Source: CBDDGJ01 sp965227805 (lineage in GTDB: Bacteria; Pseudomonadota; Alphaproteobacteria; RS24). Taken from it: DNA of 64,000 bases. The DNA lies in the NCBI GenBank assembly GCA_965227805.1, contig CBDDGJ010000004.1, positions 124,001 to 188,000 on the forward strand, given 5' to 3'. The notes below the pieces were generated by a model, which was given only the letters and a program-made list of their open reading frames with translations, was not told where the DNA came from and searched no databases. A program made the position numbers and the translations under genes. This document shows positions 33,731 through 43,988 of this stretch, piece by piece (position 1 is the stretch's first letter; the number at the start of each line of letters is the position of its first letter).

Positions 33731-36142
33731 ATGAAATTGATTAAATTTATGTTCAAATTAGCACTTGTCGGCGGTATAGTCGGCAGTGTTGCAGCGGTTA
33801 TCATGGTGTGGGTTAGTGCACAAGATTTACCCGATTATGCACATATGCGTGATTATGCGCCTCCGATTATGAGCCGTGTGCATGCCGGTGATGGCACGCT
33901 TATCGGGGAATATGCGCGTCAACGGCGTATATTTGTGCCGTTTGAGGTTATTCCGGAGCAGATGGTTCACGCATTTATTTCAGCCGAGGATAAAAACTTC
34001 TATACGCATATCGGGCTGGATTTCGTCGGCATCGCACGTGCCTTTATTGATAATATTGGTAATATAATAAATGGTCGGCGATTGCATGGGGCGTCGACCA
34101 TCACGCAGCAAGTTGCAAAGAACTTCTTATTGTCCAGTGATATAAGTATAAAACGTAAAGTGAAAGAAGCCATATTGGCGATTCGTTTAGAGCGTGCTTT
34201 TGAGAAACATGAACTTTTAGAGCTATATTTGAATGAAATTTATTTGGGCATGGGCAATTATGGCGTTGCGGCGGCGGCTTTGAAATATTTTGATAAATCG
34301 CTTGATGAGTTAACCTTGGCGCAAATAGCTTATATTGCTGCCTTACCGAAAGGGCCTAATAATTATCACCCGATAAGACGAACAAAACGCGCTATAGAAC
34401 GGCGCAACTGGGTTATCAATCGTATGGTGGAAAATGGATATGTCGGTGTGATTGAAGGTGAGCAGGCAAAACGCGCCCCGTTAACGGTTACATTGAATAA
34501 TTTTATCGAGCGGCGCTTTAATGCAGAATATTTTGTCGAAGAGATACGCCGCGAAGTTTATGATATTTACGGGCGCAAACAAGTTTATGAGGGCGGGCTT
34601 TCTATCCGCACCACTTTGAATACGGATTATCAACGCGCCGCCTTACGGGCATTACGTGATGGATTGGTAAGTTATGATCAAAGACAGGGGTATCGCGGGG
34701 CTTTTGCTGAAATGTCGACACTCATAAACTGGCCGGATGAATTACGCACTGTTAAAAAGATACAAGATATTGCGCCGTGGCGTCTGGCTGTTATTTTGGA
34801 GGTTGATGATAAGCAAGCCACGATTGGCTTAATACGCGAAAAAACAGATGAAGCTGCACAAGACAAAGATTATGAAATGGGGCGTATTCCGTTACGTCAC
34901 GCAAAATGGGCGCGGCCACAATTATTCCAGGAAGATGGCACGCTTAAGCCAGGGAACCCCCCGAAATCGCTTTTTGAAGTTTTCAAAATTGGCGATGTGG
35001 TTTGGGTCGAAGCAACCGAAACACAAGGCGATTTTGCCCTAAAACAAATTCCTGAAGCAAATGGCGCCCTGATTGCGCTTGACCCGCATACGGGGCGTGT
35101 GCTGGCAATGGTTGGCGGTTATAGTTTTGCGCTTAGCGAGTTTAATCGTGCTATACAAGCCAAACGTCAGCCGGGTTCTGCATTCAAACCTTTTGTCTAT
35201 GCATGTGCGCTTGATAATGGCTATAAGCCCAATAGCATTATTCTTGATGTTCCTTTTGTTATAGAGCAAAGTCGTGAAGAAGGTTTATGGAAACCCAAAA
35301 ATTATAGTGGTAGATTTTACGGGCCTTCAACATTGCGCTTGGGGTTGGAGTATAGCCGCAATTTAATGACCATTCGTTTGGCGCAAAAGCTAAGAATGCG
35401 CACAATCACCAATTATACGAAAAATTTTAATATTACCGACCGTATGCCCCCGGTTTTATCTATGGCATTGGGGGCTATGGAAACAAGTTTGATGCGCCTA
35501 ACCAATGCCTATGCGATTTTGGTAAATGGCGGCAAAGAGGTAAAGCCAATATTGATTGACCGTATTCAGGACCGTTATGGAAAAACTATTTATAAGCAAG
35601 ATCAACGCCCCTGTGATACGTGCAATAGTAAAAACTGGACAGGCTATGAAACTGTGCCAATGCTGGCAGATATGCGCGAAAGAAAAATATCCGAGCAAAC
35701 CGCTTATCAAATTGTATCTATGTTGGAAGGTGCCGTTCAGCGTGGCACAGGGCGCAGCGTGCGCTCAATTGGCAAGCCGATTGGCGGCAAAACGGGCACA
35801 ACAAATGACAGCCGTGATGCATGGTTTATCGGCTTTTCGCCCGACCTTGTGGTTGGGATTTATGTTGGTTATGATGATAATCGTAGCTTGGGCGCGCGTG
35901 AATCTGGTGGGCGTGTTGCGGCACCTGTGTTTAAGAGTTTTATGAAAGCCGCACTTGCTGATAAGGAAGCCATTCCGTTTCGCGTTCCCCCCGAGGTGAG
36001 TTTGGTGCGTATCAATGCAAAAACCGGGCAGCCAGCACAATCGGGCGATAATAATGTTATCCTGGAAGCCTTTAAGGCAGGTAATGAACCGTCGCTGACG
36101 CATAAAAATGGTGGTCGCAAAGCAATTCCCAAAATGTTTTAG
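33731..36142 (+). CDS. mrcA: Penicillin-binding protein 1A (bifunctional)
   Basis: An 803-residue class A PBP anchored by an N-terminal helix (about 7-29). The GT51 glycosyltransferase has its catalytic Glu in ISAEDKNFYTHIG, with GASTITQQVAKN downstream. After an OB-like insertion (about 330-420) the transpeptidase has SAFKPF (SxxK), SRN and KTGTT. It polymerises and crosslinks peptidoglycan on the periplasmic side. prfB follows after 21 bases, and cell-wall genes (bactofilin, M23) lie just beyond it on the other strand. Confidence 0.95.
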   Translation: MKLIKFMFKLALVGGIVGSVAAVIMVWVSAQDLPDYAHMRDYAPPIMSRVHAGDGTLIGEYARQRRIFVPFEVIPEQMVHAFISAEDKNFYTHIGLDFVGIARAFIDNIGNIINGRRLHGASTITQQVAKNFLLSSDISIKRKVKEAILAIRLERAFEKHELLELYLNEIYLGMGNYGVAAAALKYFDKSLDELTLAQIAYIAALPKGPNNYHPIRRTKRAIERRNWVINRMVENGYVGVIEGEQAKRAPLTVTLNNFIERRFNAEYFVEEIRREVYDIYGRKQVYEGGLSIRTTLNTDYQRAALRALRDGLVSYDQRQGYRGAFAEMSTLINWPDELRTVKKIQDIAPWRLAVILEVDDKQATIGLIREKTDEAAQDKDYEMGRIPLRHAKWARPQLFQEDGTLKPGNPPKSLFEVFKIGDVVWVEATETQGDFALKQIPEANGALIALDPHTGRVLAMVGGYSFALSEFNRAIQAKRQPGSAFKPFVYACALDNGYKPNSIILDVPFVIEQSREEGLWKPKNYSGRFYGPSTLRLGLEYSRNLMTIRLAQKLRMRTITNYTKNFNITDRMPPVLSMALGAMETSLMRLTNAYAILVNGGKEVKPILIDRIQDRYGKTIYKQDQRPCDTCNSKNWTGYETVPMLADMRERKISEQTAYQIVSMLEGAVQRGTGRSVRSIGKPIGGKTGTTNDSRDAWFIGFSPDLVVGIYVGYDDNRSLGARESGGRVAAPVFKSFMKAALADKEAIPFRVPPEVSLVRINAKTGQPAQSGDNNVILEAFKAGNEPSLTHKNGGRKAIPKMF

Positions 36143-36163
36143 GCAGGAAAGAAAGTGTAACCA

Positions 36164-37274
36164 ATGAGTAATGAAGCTAACCACTACCAAACCCGTATTG
36201 AACAATCCTTACAGTTATTGCGGAGGCATCTTTGACTGGGATAATGCGCGTGCGCGCTTAGAAGACTTAAATAAAGAGGCTGAAAACCCTGATTTATGGA
36301 GTGATGCGGCGCGTGCACAAAAACTTATGCAAGAGCGCACCCATTTGGATGCGTCAATTACGCGGTGTAATGATGTTGCGCGTGCGCTTGGCGATTATAT
36401 GGATATGATCGCTTTGGCTGAGGCAGAAAATGATATGGAAATTGTGCATGAATGTCTCGCAGCGTTACAGGATTTGCAAAAGCAGGCAGAGATAATGGAG
36501 GTGGAAACCTTGCTTTCGGGTGAGGCAGATATGAATGATGCTTATGTGGAAATCCATGCCGGTGCAGGGGGAACGGAAAGCCAGGATTGGGCGAATATGT
36601 TATTACGCATGTATTTGCGCTGGGCAGAAAAAAGGGGTTTCAAAACTGAACTCATTGAAAGCGCGCCTGGTGAGGAGGCAGGAATTAAATCAGCAACGAT
36701 TTTGCTCAAAGGTCATAATGCCTATGGCCGGGTGAAAACTGAAAGCGGGGTGCATCGTCTGGTGCGTATCTCGCCATTTGATTCAAATGCGCGCCGACAT
36801 ACAAGTTTTGCCAGTATTGGCTGTTACCCGGAAATAGATGACACCATTGATATTCATCTTTCCGAAAGTGATGTGCGAATTGATACATTCCGGGCAAGTG
36901 GTGCCGGCGGGCAGCATGTAAATACCACCGATAGTGCTGTGCGTATGACGCATATTCCAACCGGCATTGTGGTGCAATGTCAAAAAGAACGCTCGCAACA
37001 TAAAAACCGTGCAACGGCATGGAGCATGTTACGGGCACGCCTTTATGAACAGGAATTACAAAAACGTGAAGCCGAAGCCTCGGCGCAATCGGAAATGAAA
37101 ACCGAAATAGGGTGGGGGTATCAAATTCGCTCTTATGTATTACACCCTTATCAAATGGTGAAAGATTTACGCACGGGCGTAGAAAATGGCAATCCACAAG
37201 CTGTTTTGGATGGTGACCTTGATCAATTCATAGATGCAGCACTTGCCAAGCGCGTAAGCGGCGAATCTGCTTAA
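36164..37274 (+). CDS. prfB: Peptide chain release factor 2, with programmed +1 frameshift
   Basis: RF2, about 369 residues, recognising UGA/UAA through SPF (RISPFDS) and triggering release with GGQ (SGAGGQHVNTT). The true start is ATG 36164, giving 23 codons (MSNEANHYQTRI...LLRRHL) that end at CTT TGA C (36230-36236). A +1 slip on CTT skips base 36233 and enters the main frame at GAC (DWDNARARLEDL). An internal Shine-Dalgarno-like GGAGG lies 3 bases before CTT, as in the E. coli site (AGGGGGTATCTTTGAC), so the autoregulatory frameshift is conserved. A naive call from 36171 would give a false N-terminus. Confidence 0.95.
36223..36236 (+). promoter_or_regulatory. prfB recoding site (internal SD plus CTT TGA C)
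   Basis: GGAGG, a 3-base spacer and CTTTGAC in the zero frame of prfB. When RF2 is scarce the ribosome pauses at UGA and slips +1, restoring RF2 synthesis. Confidence 0.93.
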
Positions 37275-37276
37275 AG

Positions 37277-37711
37277 CTAGGTTTCGTTTGTCGTGTCACC
37301 TTTTTGGGTTTGGGTGCTTTTTTTGATCACGTTAGAAAAGTTTTCTTCACTTATGCTTGCCTCCGCCAGAGGGTCATCGCGTCGGTGGACACTACCGTTA
37401 AATGAAGTTCCTGCTTCTATAGCAATGGTTTCATTATAAATATCGCCATTTATAACACTTCCCGCTTTCAAATGGATTTGACGGGCGCGGATAGTGCCGT
37501 CAACGGCACCCCGTATTGTGACGATTTCACTGATAATTTCACCACTCACATAAGCTGTTTCTCCGATTGTGAGGGCATATGAGCGTATATTGCCTTCCAG
37601 CTTTCCATCCATTTGAATATCGCCCTTTGAAAGCAAATCACCAACAATCACTAAATCCGAACTTAAAATAGAAGGAGCAGAATTACCCCGCATATTTTTC
37701 TTTTCTGCCAT
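37277..37711 (-). CDS. Bactofilin
   Basis: A 144-residue bactofilin (DUF583) made of short beta-helix turns (for example SYALTIGETAYVSGEIISE, IVTIRGAVDGTIRARQIHL) between flexible ends. Bactofilins self-assemble without nucleotide into cytoskeletal filaments that localise peptidoglycan enzymes and shape cells. It lies 11 bases downstream of the M23 peptidase gene on the same strand, so they are likely co-expressed partners, as with CcmA and Csd1 in Helicobacter. It converges on prfB with a 2-base gap. Confidence 0.92.
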   Translation of the reverse strand: MAEKKNMRGNSAPSILSSDLVIVGDLLSKGDIQMDGKLEGNIRSYALTIGETAYVSGEIISEIVTIRGAVDGTIRARQIHLKAGSVINGDIYNETIAIEAGTSFNGSVHRRDDPLAEASISEENFSNVIKKSTQTQKGDTTNET

Positions 37712-37722
37712 TAAGACCTCCG

Positions 37723-39069
37723 TTAATTGGTAAATTTTCTAATTTCTGCCGGGTTAAAAATATGTTTTCCAGCATTGAAAAAGAATTTAGGGTTACGAAT
37801 TTTGCCCTTATACCATATTTCATAATGTAAATGGGGCCCTGTGCTGCGTCCGCTATTGCCGCTTTCACCGATAATATCCTGAAAGGAGACGACTTGTCCG
37901 CGTTGAACTTGGGTTTTGCTTAAATGTGCATAGCGGGTTTTGAAGCCATTTGCATGTTTTATCTCGACCACCAACCCATAGGGGCCACGCATACCTGAAT
38001 AAGAGACGCGCCCCCCCAATGTTGCATGCACAGGTGTTCCGATCGCTACGCCGAAATCAATGCCTGAATGAAAAGCAGCACGATTACGGAATGGATCAAT
38101 ACGTGGGCCGAAATTACTGGTAATCGGGGAATGGTGAATAGGGTGTGCCAAAGGAATATGACGAATTGCCTGACTTAAATCGGCAAGATAGTCAATATTA
38201 CGGGAAATTCTAAAAAACTGTTTTTGTAACGCGCTATCTTTTCTATGCGTATTTTCTAGCGGAATATAAGGCCCGCCAATATGACGTTGTCCATCGGGCA
38301 GGATTTTCGCCATGAAAGGGTCTGGGTGCAAAACTTCGGTTTTTTCTATAATTGTGTTGAGCTCCGCAATTTTCCTGTCTGTGCTTTCTTCCAGGGCATT
38401 GAGTAAGTCTTGCTGGCGCATATATAATTGCTCTATGCGTTTAGGGGTTGTTTCCGATAGCTGGGTCATATGCATATTTGTTTTTATCTGCGCCATATTA
38501 AACGTGTTATCGGGCATGGGGAGTGTTGCGGATGTGGTGCGTGTGTTTGCAGGACGGCTATGAAACAAGACTGTTTCACGTCTTTTTGCATGTGCCACTA
38601 AACGAATTTTAGAAGATGGAGGACGGGTTTTATGTATTACATGCGCCAAACGATTTTGCATGGTTTTTATAGTAGCAGAAATTTGCGTATGGCGTTCAAG
38701 CAATCGGGTTAGTTCTTTATGGCGTGTTTCCAGGGTCGCGGTGGTTTCATTGAACCAATCGCGCATGAGCGACAATTCACCGTTCAAATTATCATAATCA
38801 AGCTGGAGGCGATTGAGGTTTTCTTCATAGGCAAATTGCTTTTCCAGGAAAAGCTGTTCATGACGGGCCATAATCTCATTATGCAGCATTGTGTTTACAC
38901 TGGCAAAACCAACCCACCCGCAAAGACCAACAAATAAAGCAAACAATAAGAGCTGCATGGGGGATGATAGAGATATATAGGACACACCGCTCTTACTGCG
39001 TATATAAATCTGCTTTTCAGCAAAAATACGCATAAACCATGCAATCGGTTGTATATCTTTCAGCTTCAA
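37723..39069 (-). CDS. M23-family membrane-anchored peptidoglycan endopeptidase
   Basis: A 448-residue type II membrane protein: cytoplasmic N-terminus, one helix at about 38-60, a long coiled coil (about 70-165), then a C-terminal LytM/M23 domain with zinc ligands in HSGIDFG (HxxxD) and HLHYE (HxH). Both motifs are intact, so it is probably an active endopeptidase rather than an EnvC-like activator. Its cytoplasmic tail could contact the bactofilin encoded next. Confidence 0.9.
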   Translation of the reverse strand: MKLKDIQPIAWFMRIFAEKQIYIRSKSGVSYISLSSPMQLLLFALFVGLCGWVGFASVNTMLHNEIMARHEQLFLEKQFAYEENLNRLQLDYDNLNGELSLMRDWFNETTATLETRHKELTRLLERHTQISATIKTMQNRLAHVIHKTRPPSSKIRLVAHAKRRETVLFHSRPANTRTTSATLPMPDNTFNMAQIKTNMHMTQLSETTPKRIEQLYMRQQDLLNALEESTDRKIAELNTIIEKTEVLHPDPFMAKILPDGQRHIGGPYIPLENTHRKDSALQKQFFRISRNIDYLADLSQAIRHIPLAHPIHHSPITSNFGPRIDPFRNRAAFHSGIDFGVAIGTPVHATLGGRVSYSGMRGPYGLVVEIKHANGFKTRYAHLSKTQVQRGQVVSFQDIIGESGNSGRSTGPHLHYEIWYKGKIRNPKFFFNAGKHIFNPAEIRKFTN

Positions 39070-39148
39070 AACTATGCCCCTTTATGCTTTCATCCTCACT
39101 ATAACCGCTTTCATTACCATAATTGTCGGTTTTATGTAAACTTTTTAT

Positions 39149-39958
39149 CTATTTATTCCCCGTAAAAGGCATAAAAAATGCTTCGGGCATATTCGCATCG
39201 ATGCGAGCCTTTTTATTAAAAGGTGGCTTTAGCCCGGGCTTAAAATATTTTTTTACCAATAAAGCGAAGCTATCAGCCGTATCTTGCTGTTTTTGCATAC
39301 AAAAATGCTCAAACCATTTCATGCCAGCGGCAACATGTGTTTTCTCATCTTGGTAGATTATATTCAAAATTCGTGCCGTTTCATTGTCATTTGCCCCTTG
39401 AAACCGCTTAATCATTGTGGGCGTTACGTCTAGCCCGCGTGCTTCCAGCACAAGCGGAATAATGGCAAGTCGTGCCAAAATATCTTGTTTTGTGCGTAAC
39501 GCGGCATCCCATAGCCCATCATGCGCAGGGAGGGCGCCATAAAAACTTCCAAATTGTTTCAGTCGATTATTGATTAAGGTGAAATGCTTTGCTTCTTCTT
39601 GGCCTATCTTCATCCAATCCGCAATAAAGTCGTGGTTTGGAATGAGCGGGGTAAAACGGCCAATCAGATCAAAGGCTAAATCAATCGCGTTAAATTCAAT
39701 ATGTGCAATCGCATGCAAAAGAGCAATATCTGCATTGCGTCCGCCTTTATTTCTTTTGGGCATATTGCGTGGCAATAAAAGGCGGGGCTGCTCTGGTCGG
39801 GCAGGGCGGTCTGGCCAGTCTATATGCTCTTTGGGATCATAAATGATATTGCCATTTTTCCACTGTGTATAAACCTGCATCGCCTGTGCTGGTTTTGCTT
39901 TGGGGCTTGCGGTCTTAAATACGCTTAATGCGGCTTGTCTTAGCGGAAGGGCAGGCAT
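39149..39958 (-). CDS. DUF455 family (ferritin-like) protein
   Basis: A 269-residue cytosolic protein of the DUF455 family. Glu/His pairs typical of ferritin-like di-metal sites are visible: HAIAHIEFNAIDLAFD, GQEEAKHF, PLVLEARGLD and YQDEKTHVAAG. Family relatives include tRNA-modifying MiaE-like oxygenases, but the substrate is not established. It lies 13 bases downstream of the bcp gene on the same strand. Confidence 0.85.
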   Translation of the reverse strand: MPALPLRQAALSVFKTASPKAKPAQAMQVYTQWKNGNIIYDPKEHIDWPDRPARPEQPRLLLPRNMPKRNKGGRNADIALLHAIAHIEFNAIDLAFDLIGRFTPLIPNHDFIADWMKIGQEEAKHFTLINNRLKQFGSFYGALPAHDGLWDAALRTKQDILARLAIIPLVLEARGLDVTPTMIKRFQGANDNETARILNIIYQDEKTHVAAGMKWFEHFCMQKQQDTADSFALLVKKYFKPGLKPPFNKKARIDANMPEAFFMPFTGNK

Positions 39959-39971
39959 TGATACGGGCTAT

Positions 39972-40442
39972 TTATCCAAGGGTGCGTGCGTCTTCTAAAA
40001 CGGCATTGGCATGTCCCTTTACTTTTACTTTTCGCCATATATGCGCGATTTTTCCCTGTTTATTGATCAAAAAGCTCGCCCGTTCTATGCCCATAAAGCT
40101 ACGCCCATAGAGCTTTTTTTCTACCCATATGCCATAGGCGTCGCATAGCTTATGCGCTTCATCGCTTAAGAGCGTTACGGATAAATTATGTTTTGCCTTG
40201 AAATTATCATGACGTTTTACGCTATCTGCAGAGACGCCTAAAATATCAATGTTTAACGCATCAAATTCGGGTTTTAGCGTGCTAAAATCAATGGCCTCAT
40301 TGGTGCAGCCGGGCGTGTTGTCTTTTGGGTAAAAATAAAGCAGATAGGCTTTGCCTTTATAATCTGCAGATTTTATAATGCGTCCACCATCTGCGGGCAG
40401 AGTGAAAGCGGGGGCTTTGTCGCCAATAGCTAGCTGTGTCAT
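39972..40442 (-). CDS. bcp: Thioredoxin-dependent peroxiredoxin (Bcp/PrxQ)
   Basis: A 156-residue peroxiredoxin with peroxidatic C46 in YPKDNTPGCTNEA. The usual PrxQ resolving Cys five residues on is replaced by Ile (TNEAI), so a 1-Cys or other resolution is expected. It reduces hydrogen and organic peroxides with thioredoxin. It is transcribed with the DUF455 gene. Confidence 0.92.
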   Translation of the reverse strand: MTQLAIGDKAPAFTLPADGGRIIKSADYKGKAYLLYFYPKDNTPGCTNEAIDFSTLKPEFDALNIDILGVSADSVKRHDNFKAKHNLSVTLLSDEAHKLCDAYGIWVEKKLYGRSFMGIERASFLINKQGKIAHIWRKVKVKGHANAVLEDARTLG

Positions 40443-40526
40443 TTATGTCTTTTGTCCTTGCTATAATTAACGTAATCTTTATCAAATAGCATAATATAAA
40501 ATAATTAAAACATATAGCAGATATAA

Positions 40527-43500
40527 ATGGGTGAGAAAAGGCAAGGCGGTATCGTTAATTTCAGATTAAGCTGGTATGTGCGCTTGCTTATGACGCTTTC
40601 TGTAACATTGGGGGTGTTTCTTACGCTTTTGCTTTTTTATGTGATTGTCAGACCTTTGCCCATAGATTGGGCGGTGCGTTTGGCTTCGGAATATACGCAT
40701 TATATGTATGATATGCGTATAGCGACCACCAATGCTTATATAGGGTTTTCGCGCGAAGACAGGCTATTTTATATCAAATCCGATATGATTGATGTTCGTC
40801 GTGAAAACGGCATGATGGCCACATTATCAGATATATATGTGGCGACAAAAGTGGCAAGTTTGCAAGAAGCCGGCGGCATTGTTGCAGAGTCTGTGCATAT
40901 TGAGACGCTTCATGTGCATTTGCCACCGCCGCAAAATAATATGAGCGAGGGGCAAGATTTATTGCTTTTGCTATCAGCTGTAATGCCTGAGGGGGGCGGC
41001 GGGGTATATCGGTCTTATCTAAAAGAGGTGGATATTGCCCGAATCAATTTTGCTTATGAAGGCCAAAAACAGGCAGACGCACCTGCATATGTTATATTTC
41101 GGCAAAATGATGAGGCGCTTTTCATTGATATGGCACTTAGCTATCATACGGTAAATTATAAAAGCCATATCGGTGTAAATGCAGATATAAAATCGGGTAA
41201 GCGTGGAAATTTTTATATAAATATAGAAAACATCAATCCGAAAGATTTTGCTGCGCTTATCCCCCGCTTTCATGTCTTGGAGCAAATTGATGCGCCCGTA
41301 AGCGGGATGATCACAGTTGCTACGGATGCGCAAGGTAAGTTGCAAAAAGGACATGCCGTTGTGAATGTCGATAAGGGGCATTTGATTTCGGGTGCAGCAC
41401 ACATCGGAATTGATAGCCTTATGGCAAATATCGCGGTTAATTTTAAGACCAGCCATATTACAATCAATAAGGCACAGCTATTATCAGATGAGGTGCGTAT
41501 GCGTTTGCACAAAAGCACCGTAATTTATGCGCGCGGGGATGAAGGTGACTTGCAAAGCATTCGCGGCACGCTTAACGGCGGGGATACATATATGGTTTTA
41601 TCCGATATAGTTGCGGCACCGCTTGCGCTTAGCAGTTTTATGACGGATTTTTCCTATTATTTTTCCGATAGAAAACTGACGCTAAATAGAGCGAATATTA
41701 ACGTGAAGGCGGCGGATATTTATGCCGCGCTTACAGCACAGGGACAGGCATATTTTCCACCAGATGGGGATAGTCACTTTGATCTGTCTATGACGCTTCC
41801 GCCTATGGCGTTAAATCGTGCCAAGGCGTTATGGCCGCTTATGACGGCTAGAGCTGCGCGCTCTTGGGTTGACGCATATGTGCATGCGGGGCGTGTGGAG
41901 GGCGGTTCATTGCGCTTACGGGGAAAACTATCCGATTTTTTCGAGATAACACCCGAGACGCCTTTGCCGGCAGATGCGGTAGATTTACACCTAAATGTCG
42001 CGGATGCGCGCTTAACCTATCTGACAGGACTTAGCGATGTTGAAGCCATTCACGGTAATATGCATATTACAGGACAAAGTTTTGATTTTTCATTGACGCA
42101 GGCACAATTACGTTCCCCCCAAAGAGAGACATTTCTAACGCTGAATGATGCCCATTTGTCTATAGGATCTTTTGCCTATAGGCCGCCAGATTTTCGCCTG
42201 AAAGCCAATTTTACAGGTGATATTGCACCGGTTCTGGCAGAGCTTAACCGTAAACCCTTCGCATTACTAAAAAAAACCAACATGACCCCGCAACATTTTT
42301 CGGGTAAGGCGACGGGTATGCTTTTACTTAGCTTTCCGCTTAAAAACAAAATTACGCGGGATGACGTAAAGGTCAATATTACCGCGCGCACGGAGAATTT
42401 TGCTTTGGAAAAGGAGGTTTTCGGCTATGCAATAAATCAGGGACAGGCGGATATATCCATCACGCGCGACGAAATATCCGCGCAAGGCTATGTGCACGTT
42501 AATAATGTTGATATCTTCAGCAAGTTTAACCTTGTCTTTCCGCAAGAAAGAAATAAGGCACCACGCATCAAAATTACGGCACAAGCCGATTTAACACCGG
42601 ATGATATGGCGATGCTTGGCATTGCCAAACTGCGTGATGTGTATGACGGTGCCATTGCCGCCAATATAAATCTGACTTTTGATGAAACCGGTGCGGCGCG
42701 CTGGGTTTTTATCGGCGACCTTACGCATGTTGATATTTTTGGGGGGCCTATTACGTATAAAAAATCACGTGGTGTGGCGGCAAAAATAATCACCCAGCTT
42801 GCATGGGAGACGCGACAAAAACTGCGTAATGTTAAGGTTGATTATCACTCAGATATTGGTGATGCTGTAAAAGCGGATTTTACGATTAAAGATGGTTATT
42901 TAACAAAGGCAGATATTGAGCCATTTCGCCTCGGTGAGGATAATGATTTTACCCTTTCAATGCAGCGGCGAAAGGGTATGGCGCATGTTACTGTGCGTGG
43001 TGCTTCATTTAATATATCGAATATTAGAGCTTTTGGCGATCTTTTTCAATCGCCTGAAGCAAAAGCCGTTGCCACAGCAACAATAGATGCGCAATATGCC
43101 CCCATATCCAGGCCGGCTTTCGTTACAATCGGAAAAGATTACGCCGTCGATATTCATTTTAGGAAACTGATCGGTAAGAAACAAATTAACCTCACAAATA
43201 CAAAGTTAAATTTCCTATTTGACAATAACAGATTACACCGCTTTCAACTGGATGGAACCATTGAAAATGATCCTTTTACAGGGCGCTTTAAGCGTATGGC
43301 GGCGCAAAAGCGGAGCGATATTACCATTCATAGTAAAAATGCCGATCGTGTGCTTGAGGCTTTTGGTGTGGTAAAAAATATTGAAGGGGGTGCGTTAACT
43401 GTTAAAGCCCAATTTTTTGATGATAAGCGTGACGAAAAGGGAAAAAGAATCATTGCCGACGGAAATATTGAAATGACAGATTTTCGGCTTGGGAATGTGC

Positions 43501-43988
43501 CCATTATTGCGCGTATTCTATTGGTTACTTCCTTTAGTAGCATTAGAGACAATTTACGCGGGGAAGGGATTTGGTTTGAAAAGGGGAAAGTTGATTTTGT
43601 CATACAGGAAAATCGTATAAACATACCAAAAGGATATTTACTCGGGCCAAGTTTGGGCATAACGGCATTAGGTGTTTACGACCGAAAAAACAGCGTGGTC
43701 AGTTTTACTGGCACAGTGGTGCCGGCCTATACGATCAATTCTTTTTTGGGAGAGGTCCCGTTTGTTGGTGATATTTTGGTTAGCCGGGAAGGCGAAGGTA
43801 TATTTGGCGTAAATTACCGCGCGGAAGGGTTTAGCGACGATGTTAAGATATTTGCCAATCCGCTATCTTTATTCACACCGGGTATATTTCGGCGTATTTT
43901 CGAGGTGGGGGTTGATAACACCCAAGGCATTGTAGATGAAGCCATAGAAAGTGTTCAACCTGACCCAGACTATCCTGATGATGATTAG
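40527..43988 (+). CDS. Large AsmA/YhdP-like (DUF3971) envelope protein
   Basis: A 1153-residue protein with an N-terminal transmembrane anchor (about residues 16-40) and a very long periplasmic region of repeated beta-strand modules, ending in an AsmA_2-like segment (GEGIWFEKGKVDFVIQENRI, LLGPSLGITALGVYDRKNSV). The layout matches YhdP/TamB/AsmA bridge-like proteins now thought to move phospholipids between membranes. Its last 4 bases overlap tyrS, which is convergent. Confidence 0.85.
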   Translation: MGEKRQGGIVNFRLSWYVRLLMTLSVTLGVFLTLLLFYVIVRPLPIDWAVRLASEYTHYMYDMRIATTNAYIGFSREDRLFYIKSDMIDVRRENGMMATLSDIYVATKVASLQEAGGIVAESVHIETLHVHLPPPQNNMSEGQDLLLLLSAVMPEGGGGVYRSYLKEVDIARINFAYEGQKQADAPAYVIFRQNDEALFIDMALSYHTVNYKSHIGVNADIKSGKRGNFYINIENINPKDFAALIPRFHVLEQIDAPVSGMITVATDAQGKLQKGHAVVNVDKGHLISGAAHIGIDSLMANIAVNFKTSHITINKAQLLSDEVRMRLHKSTVIYARGDEGDLQSIRGTLNGGDTYMVLSDIVAAPLALSSFMTDFSYYFSDRKLTLNRANINVKAADIYAALTAQGQAYFPPDGDSHFDLSMTLPPMALNRAKALWPLMTARAARSWVDAYVHAGRVEGGSLRLRGKLSDFFEITPETPLPADAVDLHLNVADARLTYLTGLSDVEAIHGNMHITGQSFDFSLTQAQLRSPQRETFLTLNDAHLSIGSFAYRPPDFRLKANFTGDIAPVLAELNRKPFALLKKTNMTPQHFSGKATGMLLLSFPLKNKITRDDVKVNITARTENFALEKEVFGYAINQGQADISITRDEISAQGYVHVNNVDIFSKFNLVFPQERNKAPRIKITAQADLTPDDMAMLGIAKLRDVYDGAIAANINLTFDETGAARWVFIGDLTHVDIFGGPITYKKSRGVAAKIITQLAWETRQKLRNVKVDYHSDIGDAVKADFTIKDGYLTKADIEPFRLGEDNDFTLSMQRRKGMAHVTVRGASFNISNIRAFGDLFQSPEAKAVATATIDAQYAPISRPAFVTIGKDYAVDIHFRKLIGKKQINLTNTKLNFLFDNNRLHRFQLDGTIENDPFTGRFKRMAAQKRSDITIHSKNADRVLEAFGVVKNIEGGALTVKAQFFDDKRDEKGKRIIADGNIEMTDFRLGNVPIIARILLVTSFSSIRDNLRGEGIWFEKGKVDFVIQENRINIPKGYLLGPSLGITALGVYDRKNSVVSFTGTVVPAYTINSFLGEVPFVGDILVSREGEGIFGVNYRAEGFSDDVKIFANPLSLFTPGIFRRIFEVGVDNTQGIVDEAIESVQPDPDYPDDD

